From an uncultured Bacteroidota bacterium (GTDB taxonomy: Bacteria > Bacteroidota > Bacteroidia > Flavobacteriales > Flavobacteriaceae), in assembly GCA_902526165.1 (NCBI GenBank), contig CABZKA010000011.1, forward strand, positions 1 to 54,350: a stretch of 54,350 nucleotides of DNA, in the 5' to 3' direction. Positions 1 through 12,054 of this stretch are shown piece by piece. The notes under the pieces were generated by a model that searched no databases, had not been told where the DNA came from, and saw only the letters and a list, made by a program, of their open reading frames with translations. Numbering within the stretch: position 1 is the stretch's first letter; each line of letters opens with the position of its first letter. Both the position numbers and the translations under genes were made by a program.

Positions 1-2
1 TT

Positions 3-2288
<2,286 letters not shown>

Positions 2289-2398
2289 AAAAAATCATTT
2301 TATCTATTTTTTATATTATTTTTTATGAATTTAATAGTCTATAATTCAATTATATAAGATTTTCATATAATTATTATCAGTAAAATTAGAATATGGTA

Positions 2399-2440
2399 TT
2401 GTAAAAAATAAAATTATTCATTACATTGTACCCAATACAA
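2399..2440 (+). promoter_or_regulatory. Possible susC promoter overlapped by a palindromic operator
   Basis: TTG at 2399-2401 is followed after 20 bases by TACATTGT (2422-2429), a degenerate match to the Bacteroidota -33/-7 pattern TTG-N19/20-TAnnTTTG. A perfect interrupted palindrome, TTGTA-cccaa-TACAA (2426-2440), overlaps the -7 element and the expected start of transcription, where a repressor would act. This is a weak motif match in AT-rich DNA and no bound regulator is known. Confidence 0.3.
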
Positions 2441-2456
2441 CTATTAATATATATAT

Positions 2457-5400
2457 ATGAAATCTTTTCGCTTTAACTTAATTAAGGCAATCCTCACTAT
2501 ATCATTATTGTTTGTTTCTGTTGGTCTTTTAGCCCAGCAATCTGTTTCAGGAACTGTTACCGATTCTGATGGGAATCCAATTCCAGGTGTTAGTATTGTA
2601 GAAAAAAATACGACAAATGGTACTGTTTCGGATTTTGATGGAAACTTTCAACTTACAGTTGGTGAAAATGCCGTCCTTTTGTTTAGTTACATAGGATATA
2701 TTACAATTGAACAAAATGCAACATCTGCATCAATGAGTGTTACTCTTGATGAAGATGTAGCAAAATTAGATGAAGTCGTTGTCGTAGGTTATGGAGCTCA
2801 AACCAAAAAAACCTTAACGGGTGCAGTTGGTACAGTTTCAGCAGAACAACTTACACTAAAACCCGCACAAAATACCTCTGAACTCTTGTTTGGAACTGTT
2901 GCTGGTCTTTCTGTCAGACAAACTGGAGCATTACCAGGATCTGACTTTGCAACTTTAAGAATAAGAAACTTTGGTTCACCATTGATTTTGGTTGATGGAA
3001 TTTCAGCAACCTTTGGTCAAGTTGATCCAAATGATATTCAGTCTATTTCTGTTCTTAAGGATGGTGCGGCATCAATATATGGTGCACGTGCAGGAAACGG
3101 AGTGATACTGATTACAACCAAAAGAGGAAGTGATGCTGCAGAAGGAGCAAAATTCTCTTATCACGGTACTACTACTTTTTCAACATTGACAACGAGACCA
3201 GAAACAGTAAATGCACATCAGTATGCACAATTGATGGAGGAAGTTGGTTTAGGTGCTGAGAATCAAATGCCTGATTATTTGGATTATGATCCTCAAAGAC
3301 AAAGAGTTTTTAACAGCTTAACTGGTGAGGATTTTGATGGAACAGATTGGTATGATGCCGCATACAGAGACTGGACACCACAACAACAGCACAATTTGAG
3401 TGCAAGAGGAAGAAGCAATAAAATTGGATATTTTGTATCTCTTGGATTTACAGACACAGAAAGTGCATTTAGAGATGCTGATTATAAACAAAATCGTTAT
3501 AATGTTAGAGCAAATTTAGATGCTCAGTTTAATGACAATTTAAGTGCACAAGTAGATATGTCATATTTTCAAACAACTCTTGACAGAGCAAATTTTGGAA
3601 TCAATGAAATGTATAACAGGTTAGCAACTGGAAGGCCAACTAACCTTGCTATATTCCCCGATCCGTCTTATGCGTCACACACAGGTACAGGACTGGCTTA
3701 TTCACCTTTATATGCCATGAGAAAAGAATTTGCAGGTACTCGGGTTGATAGAGATAATAATTTAAGAGCTCGTTTGGCTTTGACTTATGATGTTCCATTT
3801 ATTGATGGCCTTGAAGCTACTGTTAGTCTAAATATGGAAAGTCAGACAGAGTGGAATAAAAATATTGTAAAAAGATTCCCCATTTACACTTATGATCCGT
3901 CCAGAGGCGAGGGGGATGCAGCTTATGTTCTATTTGGTACTAATCAAAGGGATAATATTAGAGTTACTTCCGATAGAGATATGGAGTTGCTACCAAGAAT
4001 TACTTTGAATTATGAAAAGGAGTGGGATGATCATAAAATTTTAGGAACTTTTGTCGCTGAGTCTACAACTTTCGAAAGGGATTATATGTTCGCATCCAGA
4101 ACTGATCCATTATCATTTGAGGCTCCTTACTTGAATTATTCATCAGAAGCTGAAAGAGATAATGGAGAAATATTCTCTGAAAGCGCAAGATCCAGCTATG
4201 TAGGTAGGGTTAACTATTCACTTAAGGAGAAGTATTTGTTTGAAGCAATAGTTAGAGCTGACGCTTCTGCGAGATATAGCGTTGAAGGTAGATGGGGCTA
4301 TTTCCCCAGTTTAAGTGCTGCATGGAGAATTTCTGAAGAAGATTTCATGGCAGATAATTCATCTTGGAATAATTTGAAGCTTAGAGCTTCCTATGGTATA
4401 ATGGGAAATGATGCTGTCTCAAACTTTGACTATCTAACAGGGTTTAATATTTCTAGTGGATTTTATATATTTGACGGAATACCTTATCCAATTATTTCAT
4501 CTGCTGGTTTAGCAAATGTATTAGTTTCTTGGGAAACAATGCAAATTGCCAATGTTGGTTTGGATGGTACACTCTGGGATGGAGCACTTGGATTTGAATT
4601 AGATGTTTTCTATCGGTTGAGAGAAGATATTCTTGCTCTTCCTTCGGCTGAAATTCCATTCCACTTTGGTGCATCTCTGCCTAGAACAAATTTAAACTCA
4701 AGAGACAATCGTGGATTTGATTTAATGTTGACTCATAAAGGAAAAATTGGAGGTGTAGAATATGAAATAAATCCGATGATTTCGTATACTAGAGGTAAAT
4801 ATGTTGATTGGGAGGAAAATGTTAGGCCAACATCTGGAGATGATTTGACCGAAGAGCAAATTGCTGAAAACATCCTATGGAATGCTCGTTATAATAGATC
4901 TGGCAAGTGGGATGACCTACAGTGGGGATTCCAAACAAACGGATTTTTTACAAGTCAATCACAAATTGACAATCATCCAGTTGATATCGATTTAGCTGGT
5001 AATCAAACAATGATTGTTGGAAACTTGATTTTTGTGGATCAGAATGGTGATGGAATAATAGATTGGAAAGATCAAGTTGTTATTGGTCAGTCTGGAATGC
5101 CGAAATGGAACTTTAGCACCTTCACATCCTTTAAATGGAAAAATTGGAGTATTGATGCTTTATTCCAAGGTGCCACTGGATACACAGTCAATTTTGGTGA
5201 CGCTGCTGGTTATGGTGGTATTTCAGGACATCAAACGGTGGCTAAAAAGTACCAATTTGAAAATAGATCGCTTTTGGGTGCTAATGGTGATATTGAGGTA
5301 TTGAGAAAATTTCCACCTGCCTTTACAACTGGTGGTCTTCCTCAATCTGACACAAGGTCAAATGATTTTACTAAGATTGACGCGTTTTATTTAAGGTTAA

Positions 5401-5633
5401 AAACTTTAAATATTACTTACAATTTACCCAAGTCACTCACGAGCTCGTTAGGTCTTGATTATGTTCAGGTTTATGGCTCTGGATCAAACGTACTTACGTT
5501 TGATAACTTTGATGTTTATTCTGGATCTTACGACCCCGAAATTATAACATCAGCCGGTGACGGTGGTGGTGGAGTTGACAGAGCTTATCCAAACGTAAAA
5601 ACTTGGACAGCAGGTCTTAAAATTGGATTTTAA
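2457..5633 (+). CDS. SusC/RagA-family TonB-dependent outer membrane transporter
   Basis: This 1058-residue protein imports oligosaccharides across the outer membrane using TonB energy. A signal peptide (about residues 1-26, ending LLAQ) precedes a carboxypeptidase-D-like regulatory domain (SGTVTDSDGNPIPG to YIGY), the TonB-box region with VVVVGYG, a plug domain with LRIRNFGSPLILVDG, and a large beta-barrel ending in the typical C-terminal Phe (GLKIGF). Length is normal for SusC. The ATG at 2457 is chosen because the signal peptide starts there. susD follows 26 bp beyond the stop with no terminator between, so the pair should be co-transcribed. The cargo is inferred from the neighbouring sulfatases to be a sulfated oligosaccharide. 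Confidence 0.96.
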   Translation: MKSFRFNLIKAILTISLLFVSVGLLAQQSVSGTVTDSDGNPIPGVSIVEKNTTNGTVSDFDGNFQLTVGENAVLLFSYIGYITIEQNATSASMSVTLDEDVAKLDEVVVVGYGAQTKKTLTGAVGTVSAEQLTLKPAQNTSELLFGTVAGLSVRQTGALPGSDFATLRIRNFGSPLILVDGISATFGQVDPNDIQSISVLKDGAASIYGARAGNGVILITTKRGSDAAEGAKFSYHGTTTFSTLTTRPETVNAHQYAQLMEEVGLGAENQMPDYLDYDPQRQRVFNSLTGEDFDGTDWYDAAYRDWTPQQQHNLSARGRSNKIGYFVSLGFTDTESAFRDADYKQNRYNVRANLDAQFNDNLSAQVDMSYFQTTLDRANFGINEMYNRLATGRPTNLAIFPDPSYASHTGTGLAYSPLYAMRKEFAGTRVDRDNNLRARLALTYDVPFIDGLEATVSLNMESQTEWNKNIVKRFPIYTYDPSRGEGDAAYVLFGTNQRDNIRVTSDRDMELLPRITLNYEKEWDDHKILGTFVAESTTFERDYMFASRTDPLSFEAPYLNYSSEAERDNGEIFSESARSSYVGRVNYSLKEKYLFEAIVRADASARYSVEGRWGYFPSLSAAWRISEEDFMADNSSWNNLKLRASYGIMGNDAVSNFDYLTGFNISSGFYIFDGIPYPIISSAGLANVLVSWETMQIANVGLDGTLWDGALGFELDVFYRLREDILALPSAEIPFHFGASLPRTNLNSRDNRGFDLMLTHKGKIGGVEYEINPMISYTRGKYVDWEENVRPTSGDDLTEEQIAENILWNARYNRSGKWDDLQWGFQTNGFFTSQSQIDNHPVDIDLAGNQTMIVGNLIFVDQNGDGIIDWKDQVVIGQSGMPKWNFSTFTSFKWKNWSIDALFQGATGYTVNFGDAAGYGGISGHQTVAKKYQFENRSLLGANGDIEVLRKFPPAFTTGGLPQSDTRSNDFTKIDAFYLRLKTLNITYNLPKSLTSSLGLDYVQVYGSGSNVLTFDNFDVYSGSYDPEIITSAGDGGGGVDRAYPNVKTWTAGLKIGF

Positions 5634-5659
5634 CAATAATAATATTAATTTTGAAAACT

Positions 5660-7384
5660 ATGAAAAAACTTATTTTATTTTTATTCTCAATAACCTTTTT
5701 TGTTGGTTGTGCTGACCTTGATTTACAGCCAACCAATATGATTGCAGAAGATGCTGTAAAGAAGGATCCGAGATTGGTTGAAGCTTTCCTTACCAAGATA
5801 TATGCAAATGCTGTTTTTGAGCCCAATGAAATGGGAAGCATTCCAAAACAAAATCGTCTTAGTGATGGTGTTGTTGGTGGGGAATATACTCTTTTTGCGC
5901 CATGGCAAGCAGCTATTCCAGCATCATATAATGTTCCAACATCATCTGGATCACACGGTCTTTTAAACAGATTTCATTATGGTAACATACGTTCAGCCAA
6001 CGAAATTATTCAAATACTTTCGGAAGCAAGTTTTGATCCAGCAACTGTTTTAGCTCAGACTGCTGAAGCAAAATTTCTTAGAGCTTGGATGTATTTGGAT
6101 ATGGTGAAAAGGTATGGCGGTATGCCAATTGAGGACACACCTAAATCTGTAGATGCAGATTATGATGAACTCATGATTCCTAGGTCGACATTAAAGCAAA
6201 CTTATGATTTTATTATCTCTGACTTAGATGCTGCAATTGCTAATTTGCCAGGACAAGCTCTTAATGGTAAGGCGACCAAGTGGGCCGCTCATGCATTAAA
6301 GAGTAGAGCAGCGTTATATGCAGCAAGAATCGCAAAATATCATCCGCAATCTACGAATGGTTTAACATCTATTCCTGCAAGTGATGCGAGTGCTTATTAC
6401 CAAATGGCTCATGCATCGGCAAGTGCAGTTATTGATGGTGGAAAACACCCTTTACATAGAGGTGGTGGAACTTACCAAAAGACATTTGGTGAGATATTCT
6501 ATCAAAAGACAAATTCTGAGCATATTTTTGTTGAAGAGTATGATTTAGCTCTAGGGAAAACCCATACTTGGACCGGATATGGATTGCCTGATGGTTTTAA
6601 AATTGGATGGGGCTCTAACATGTGGCCGTACGAGGCTTCTGATGCTAGATTTGAGCACAAAGACGGGTCACCCGGAAACAAATATCACAATCTTTTCAAC
6701 AACAGAACGTTTTTCGATTTAGAGGAGGTTATTTACACAAAAGATCCAAGATACCTTGCAACATTTTTTACACCTGAAGATATTTTTGCAGGTAGAGAAG
6801 TTTGGTTTCATGATAATAATGTTGGAGCTGGTTCTGCAAGAGGTAGAGCAGGTAATGCCGTCCCTCAAAGGGCACCCCCACGAAATAGAGTTAGAGGTGG
6901 TAGATTGCTACAAAAAAGAATAGACCCAGCTTATGAGTTTCGACCCTTCGGAACTGATGAAACTCCTTATATAGTATTGAGAACTGGTGAAATGTATTTA
7001 AATGGAGCTGAGGCTGCATTTGAGATGAATTTACCTGTAAGAGCCAAGGAATTACTAAACACTTTGAGAGGCAGAGTTGGTATGCCTCCAAAAGATAACC
7101 TAACACTAGACTTGATTAAAAATGAACGTTTTGTTGAGTTGTTTGCAGAAAATCATCACTATTGGGATTTAAGAACATGGCGGGATGCAGAAGCTGCAAT
7201 CCATATGAAAACAAAGTGGGGAATAAAATGGATTAGAAGAAAGTCTGATGGTAAGTACAAAGCTAGAAGGTGGAGATGGAATTTTTCACAAAACACTCCA
7301 TTTCTAGATAGAATGTATTGGTTACCTTTTGGCAATGGTAGATTATCGGATAATCCAAATATTATTGAAAATCCAGGATACTAA
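5660..7384 (+). CDS. SusD/RagB-family nutrient-binding outer membrane lipoprotein
   Basis: SusD caps the SusC barrel on the cell surface and binds glycan. The start is taken as ATG 5660 rather than the in-frame TTG at 5651, because it begins a lipoprotein signal with the lipobox FFVGC followed by the acidic ADLD, which fits surface export. Helical TPR-like segments (AEAKFLRAWMYLDMVKRYGG) and the C-terminal RagB block (RTGEMYLNGAEAAFEMNL, NERFVELFAENHHYWDLRTW) are clear. Length, 574 residues, is usual. Two patches are unusually rich in Arg and Lys, about residues 390-416 and 524-541, which could contact an anionic glycan; that reading is inference. Confidence 0.95.
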   Translation: MKKLILFLFSITFFVGCADLDLQPTNMIAEDAVKKDPRLVEAFLTKIYANAVFEPNEMGSIPKQNRLSDGVVGGEYTLFAPWQAAIPASYNVPTSSGSHGLLNRFHYGNIRSANEIIQILSEASFDPATVLAQTAEAKFLRAWMYLDMVKRYGGMPIEDTPKSVDADYDELMIPRSTLKQTYDFIISDLDAAIANLPGQALNGKATKWAAHALKSRAALYAARIAKYHPQSTNGLTSIPASDASAYYQMAHASASAVIDGGKHPLHRGGGTYQKTFGEIFYQKTNSEHIFVEEYDLALGKTHTWTGYGLPDGFKIGWGSNMWPYEASDARFEHKDGSPGNKYHNLFNNRTFFDLEEVIYTKDPRYLATFFTPEDIFAGREVWFHDNNVGAGSARGRAGNAVPQRAPPRNRVRGGRLLQKRIDPAYEFRPFGTDETPYIVLRTGEMYLNGAEAAFEMNLPVRAKELLNTLRGRVGMPPKDNLTLDLIKNERFVELFAENHHYWDLRTWRDAEAAIHMKTKWGIKWIRRKSDGKYKARRWRWNFSQNTPFLDRMYWLPFGNGRLSDNPNIIENPGY

Positions 7385-7401
7385 TACGTATGAAACTTGA
7401 G

Positions 7402-7434
7402 AAAAAAGGATCTAATTTTATTAGGTCCTTTTTT
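7402..7434 (+). terminator. Rho-independent terminator after susD
   Basis: Fourteen bases, AAAAAAGGATCTAA (7402-7415), pair with TTAGGTCCTTTTTT (7421-7434) across the loop TTTTA, with one G-T wobble and a terminal T run. The start codon of the next gene lies only 5 bases further on, so the sulfatases are reached only by read-through. This may set their level below that of susCD. Confidence 0.75.
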
Positions 7435-7439
7435 GTTTT

Positions 7440-8846
7440 ATGAGGCTATTGTTCATTTGTTTTCTTTTTATTTTTTCATGCAATGAAAAAAACACCCCAC
7501 ACAATCTTGTATTTATAATTGTTGATGATTTGGGATGGAAAGATGTTGGTTACATGGGTTCAGATTTTTATGAAACTCCCAACATCGATAAATTAAGCGA
7601 CAATAGCACAGTATTTAATTCTGCATATTCTGCAAGCCCAGTCTGTTCACCTACAAGAGCCTCAATCATGACTGGAAAACACCATGTAAGAGTCAATATT
7701 ACAGATTGGATCCCTGGTGTGGATCCAAAAAATAGATCTTTGCTTGGGCCTGAAGATATTCATCAACTTCCTCTTGAAGAAGTTACCATTGCGGAAATAT
7801 TACAATCCAATGGATATTCAACAATGTACTCAGGTAAATGGCATTTGGGTAGCCAAGGGTTCTATCCAGAAAATCAAGGATTTGATATTAATAAAGGTGG
7901 TTTTGAAAAAGGGAGCCCAATGGGAGGATATTATTCACCTTACAAAAATCCTCGACTTACAGATGGACCTGAGGGAGAATACTTAACAGATCGTTTGACT
8001 GATGAGTCAATTGAATTTATTGAAAAAAGAGATGTTTCTAAACCATTTGCTGTTTTTTTATCTTTTTACAATGTCCACACACCCATTCAGGCAAATCTGA
8101 AACACATAGATTATTATGAAAATAAGCTAAAAAAATATTCAGATACCACTATTCAAACAACAAATGAGGGTGAGGCAATCAGTGTTTTAAACCAAAGAAA
8201 CCCTAATTACGCTTCAATGGTCCATTCAATGGATGAAAATATAGGCAGATTAATTTCTTTCTTGAAAGATAAAAATCTGTACGATAATACACTAATTATT
8301 TTCACATCTGATAATGGTGGTTTGTCAACTCAAGCCAAAGTTGCTCCAACATCAACAAAACCTCTAAGAGCTGGTAAGGGTTGGCTTTATGAGGGTGGTA
8401 TTAGAATTCCCCAGTTAATAAAATATATTAATCAAAAACAACAAGATTTAAATAATGTCCCAGTTGTTTCTTATGATCTTTTTACAACGATTGTTAATCA
8501 TTTAAAGCTGGATTACATTGATGAGAAAAAAGATGGAATAGCCCTTTCAAATTTATCTAAGGAGAAAAACAAAAGGGATTATATTTTATGGCATTTCCCT
8601 CATTATCATGGTAGTCTTTCGAAACCGGGTTCTGCTATAAGAAATGGAGACTGGAAACTACTAAAGTTTTATGAGGAAAATAAGCTAGAATTATATAACT
8701 TAAAGGATGATTTAAGTGAACAAACTGATCTTTCAAATAAGTACCCTTTGATAGTAAAAAAATTAAGTTATAAAATGGATGAAATGCTTGCTGAGATCAA
8801 TGGTAAAGTACCCACAATTAATCAAAATTTAAATCAAAAATTATGA
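7440..8846 (+). CDS. S1-family sulfatase, lipoprotein
   Basis: This type I sulfatase would hydrolyse a sulfate ester from the glycan. The maturation motif is CSPTR, with Cys69 the residue converted to formylglycine, followed by ASIMTGK. The metal-site motif VDDLGWKDVGY (about 28-38) and the downstream GKWHLG and FTSDNGG blocks are also present. A short lipoprotein signal (FIFSC, Cys14) suggests a periplasmic or membrane-anchored enzyme. Its 468 residues are ordinary for the family. The ATG sits just past a terminator and the stop overlaps the next start in ATGA, so translational coupling to the second sulfatase is likely. The sulfated position cannot be read from the sequence. Confidence 0.93.
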   Translation: MRLLFICFLFIFSCNEKNTPHNLVFIIVDDLGWKDVGYMGSDFYETPNIDKLSDNSTVFNSAYSASPVCSPTRASIMTGKHHVRVNITDWIPGVDPKNRSLLGPEDIHQLPLEEVTIAEILQSNGYSTMYSGKWHLGSQGFYPENQGFDINKGGFEKGSPMGGYYSPYKNPRLTDGPEGEYLTDRLTDESIEFIEKRDVSKPFAVFLSFYNVHTPIQANLKHIDYYENKLKKYSDTTIQTTNEGEAISVLNQRNPNYASMVHSMDENIGRLISFLKDKNLYDNTLIIFTSDNGGLSTQAKVAPTSTKPLRAGKGWLYEGGIRIPQLIKYINQKQQDLNNVPVVSYDLFTTIVNHLKLDYIDEKKDGIALSNLSKEKNKRDYILWHFPHYHGSLSKPGSAIRNGDWKLLKFYEENKLELYNLKDDLSEQTDLSNKYPLIVKKLSYKMDEMLAEINGKVPTINQNLNQKL

Positions 8847-10447
8847 AAAAATATTATCTAATTATTCTTATTACTTTATTCGCTTGTGAAAAGACTGATG
8901 ATCGACCTAACATTTTATTTATAATGTCAGACGATCACGCATATCAAGCGATTAGTGCTTATGATGATAAATTGATAAACACACCAAATATTGACAGGCT
9001 TGCTGATGAAGGTATTTTATTCACAAACGCATGTGTAACAAATAGTATATGTGCACCATCAAGAGCTACAATTTTAACCGGTAAGTTTAGTCATTTGAAT
9101 GGAAAAATTGACAATCATTCTCCTTTTGACACAACACAGATTACTTTTCCTCAACTTTTTCAAAAAGCTGGTTATCAGACTGCTATGTATGGAAAATTAC
9201 ACTTTGGAAATAATCCAAAAGGTGTTGATGATTTTATGATTTTACCCGGCCAAGGAGACTACATAAATCCTAAATTTTTGAGAAGAGGATCCGATACCAT
9301 CATTAAGGGATATGTTACGGACATTATTACTGACCTTACACTGGGATGGTTAAAAGAAAAGAGAGACAAAACCAAACCTTTTATGATGATGTATTTGCAC
9401 AAAGCTCCCCATAGGGCATGGTGGCCAAGTGCTGAAAAGTTTGCTGAATTTTATGAAAAAAAGTTTCCGGAACCTGAAACTCTTTTTGATGATTACTCAA
9501 ATAGAGGAACTGCCGCTAAAACTGCAGAAATGAATTTATTAACTCACATGCGATACATGGAGGATAGTAAAATTAGACCTACTACACTTGAAGAAATGGG
9601 TGGCGCACAACCAGAGGTTGCATATGTTAGTGAAAAAAAACAACTAATTCGGGAAAATCCAAATCAGTTTTACAGTAGATATAATAGGGGAGATGCCGAT
9701 CAAAGAGCTGCTTACGATGTTACATTGGACAAAATAAATAAAGACTTCAAAAAAAATTGGCCAATTATGAATGATACACAAAAAATGAAATGGAAATATC
9801 AGAGATATATGCAAGATTATCTTGCCACAATATCATCTGTTGATGACAATGTAGGAAGAGTGCTTGATTATTTAGATGAGTCTGGACTTTCTAGTAATAC
9901 AATTGTGATTTACACGTCTGATCAAGGTTTCTACTTAGGAGAACACGGTTGGTTTGATAAAAGATTTATTTATGATGAGTCATTCAAAACTCCTCTTTTA
10001 ATAAGATGGCCAAATAAAATTAAAGCTGGAATTACTAATGATGAGATGGTTCAAAATTTGGATTTTGCTCAAACTTTTTTAGAGGCAGCTGGCATTGATG
10101 CTCCAAATGATATGCAAGGTGAAAGTTTAATTCCTTTACTAACTGAAAATGGAGAGGATTGGACTAGAGATGCAGTTTATTATCATTATTATGAGTATCC
10201 ATCAGTTCACATGGTAAAAAGACACTATGGTATAGTAAATAAAGATTATAAACTTGTAAGATTTTATTATGATGTTGATGAATGGGAACTTTATGATAGA
10301 ATGAATGATCCTAATGAAATAAATAATGTTTATAATGATGCGGAATACTCGGATATAGTTAGTGATTTAAAGATTCAACTGGCTGAAATGAGAAAAAAAT
10401 ATAAAGATTCAGAGGAATTAGATCAGAAGTTTATTTATAAAAAATAG
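8843..10447 (+). CDS. S1-family sulfatase, lipoprotein
   Basis: The second sulfatase of the PUL carries the motif CAPSR with formylglycine precursor Cys70, then ATILTGKFSH. Other family marks are MSDDHAYQAISAY for metal binding, GKLHFG, and IYTSDQGFYLGEHGWFDKRF near the active site. The lipobox is LFACE (Cys15). The C-terminus (YELYDRMNDPNEINN-like block) is the usual sulfatase tail. Its sequence differs clearly from its neighbour, so the two probably remove sulfates at different positions. It overlaps the upstream gene by 4 nt and ends 1 nt before the esterase start, forming a tight three-gene unit. Confidence 0.93.
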   Translation: MKKYYLIILITLFACEKTDDRPNILFIMSDDHAYQAISAYDDKLINTPNIDRLADEGILFTNACVTNSICAPSRATILTGKFSHLNGKIDNHSPFDTTQITFPQLFQKAGYQTAMYGKLHFGNNPKGVDDFMILPGQGDYINPKFLRRGSDTIIKGYVTDIITDLTLGWLKEKRDKTKPFMMMYLHKAPHRAWWPSAEKFAEFYEKKFPEPETLFDDYSNRGTAAKTAEMNLLTHMRYMEDSKIRPTTLEEMGGAQPEVAYVSEKKQLIRENPNQFYSRYNRGDADQRAAYDVTLDKINKDFKKNWPIMNDTQKMKWKYQRYMQDYLATISSVDDNVGRVLDYLDESGLSSNTIVIYTSDQGFYLGEHGWFDKRFIYDESFKTPLLIRWPNKIKAGITNDEMVQNLDFAQTFLEAAGIDAPNDMQGESLIPLLTENGEDWTRDAVYYHYYEYPSVHMVKRHYGIVNKDYKLVRFYYDVDEWELYDRMNDPNEINNVYNDAEYSDIVSDLKIQLAEMRKKYKDSEELDQKFIYKK

Positions 10448-10448
10448 T

Positions 10449-11876
10449 TTGAAAAGTTATCTTTTAATATTAGTGAGTTTTCTGTGTTTTTTTAATATTA
10501 ACTCACAAATTCAGCCTAATCCTTTATTCACTGACAATATGATTCTTCAGAGAAATTCTGATGTTAATGTGTGGGGAAAGGCAGATAAGGGAAAACAGCT
10601 TTCTGTTAGTGTATCTTGGTCAGATAAGAACTACACCACTAAAGTTAATGTAGATGGCTCATGGCATTTAAATATTCTTACACCTGAAGCTGGAGGCCCA
10701 TATCAAATTGATATAATGTGTAATGATAATTCATTGAAAATTAAAAATGTCATGATTGGTGAGGTGTGGGTTGCATCTGGACAATCAAATATGGAAATGA
10801 CACTAGCTGGATTCAATCGTGAGCCAGTTTTAAGATCTTTGGATATGATTGCAAATGCAAACAACCCAAATATCAGATTATTGACTGTAAAAAAGACATT
10901 TAGTGATGCTAGACTCAATAGTTTTGATGGAAATTGGGTTGAATCAAATCATAAAACAGCTTCAGCGTTTAGTGCAGTTGCCTATTCTTTTGCCAATTAC
11001 TTAAATGAAGTCTTGGATATTCCAATTGGTATAATTCTTACATCGTGGGGAGGTACACCAGCTGAAGCTTGGACGCCTATGGAAACTCTTTCCAAAATAA
11101 TGACAAAAGAGGACCTAAGTTATAATCGTAAACAAGCGGATGATGAACCTGCTGTTTTGTTTAATGCAATGATAAACCCATTAATTCCATTTAATATTCG
11201 CGGTGCTTTGTGGTATCAGGGTGAGGGCAATGTAGGTAGGGCACATAATTATACAATGCTAATGAATAGCATGATACAATCTTGGAGAGATGAGTGGAAC
11301 ATCGGAGATTTCCCATTTTATTTTGTTCAAATAGCCCCTAATGGGTGTTGTGGCAATTTAGGGCGGTCACAACAAGCTTTTTTGAGAGAGGCTCAGCTAA
11401 AAACCATGCAAACAATGAAGAATACTGGTATGGTTGTTACACTTGATATTGGCAGTACTTTAACAATTCACCCGCCAGAAAAGATATTGATTGGAAAGAG
11501 ATTAGCTTACTGGGCTTTGGCTAAAGATTATGGATTTGATGGTCTTCCATACTCTGGTCCTGTTTTTAAATCACTTACAGTCAAAGGTAATAAAGCTTAC
11601 GTAGATTTTGATTATGCAGAGAGAGGAGTTACAAGTTATGGTAAAAAATTGTCTGGATTTGAGATAGCTGGTGAGGATAAAATTTTTTACAAGGCTCAAG
11701 CTGATATAGACCCTCATTGGGGAGCAGGTTGGAAGAGAAGTAAATTAGTGTTGACGAGTGAAAAAGTACAGAATCCAAAATATATTAAGTACGGTTGGAC
11801 GAATTATATTGAGGGTATGCTTTATAACATACAGGGCTTACCCGCGTCATCATTCAGGTCTGAGGAATTGAAATAA
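10449..11876 (+). CDS. Sialate O-acetylesterase-like (SASA/SGNH) carbohydrate esterase
   Basis: The 475-residue protein has the SGNH nucleophile block VASGQSNMEM (Ser113), the conserved ALWYQGEGN motif and the catalytic-base region TIHPPEK (His341), as in sialate O-acetylesterases and related deacetylases. The start is TTG: the signal peptide (residues 1-20, ending INSQ) begins directly there, one base after the sulfatase stop. In a polysaccharide locus such enzymes usually remove acetyl groups from sugars, not necessarily sialic acid, so the target here is inferred to be an acetylated glycan. The protein should be secreted to the periplasm. Confidence 0.88.
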   Translation: MKSYLLILVSFLCFFNINSQIQPNPLFTDNMILQRNSDVNVWGKADKGKQLSVSVSWSDKNYTTKVNVDGSWHLNILTPEAGGPYQIDIMCNDNSLKIKNVMIGEVWVASGQSNMEMTLAGFNREPVLRSLDMIANANNPNIRLLTVKKTFSDARLNSFDGNWVESNHKTASAFSAVAYSFANYLNEVLDIPIGIILTSWGGTPAEAWTPMETLSKIMTKEDLSYNRKQADDEPAVLFNAMINPLIPFNIRGALWYQGEGNVGRAHNYTMLMNSMIQSWRDEWNIGDFPFYFVQIAPNGCCGNLGRSQQAFLREAQLKTMQTMKNTGMVVTLDIGSTLTIHPPEKILIGKRLAYWALAKDYGFDGLPYSGPVFKSLTVKGNKAYVDFDYAERGVTSYGKKLSGFEIAGEDKIFYKAQADIDPHWGAGWKRSKLVLTSEKVQNPKYIKYGWTNYIEGMLYNIQGLPASSFRSEELK

Positions 11877-12054
11877 CTTTCAACTTAAATTTTGACCATT
11901 AAACATTATCAAAAAAACAAATTGATTTCTAATGATTTAATATTTAAAAACAAAAAATTTTATAAGAATGATAATTATTAAAAATATAATATGTTTTACT
12001 TGTTCCTGTATCTTTAAATAAATACATTCAATGATTAACCAAAAAATTTTATCT

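Noticed and set aside
5651-5659. TTG start for SusD
   Set aside because: It adds only three residues before the well-placed ATG at 5660 that starts the lipoprotein signal.
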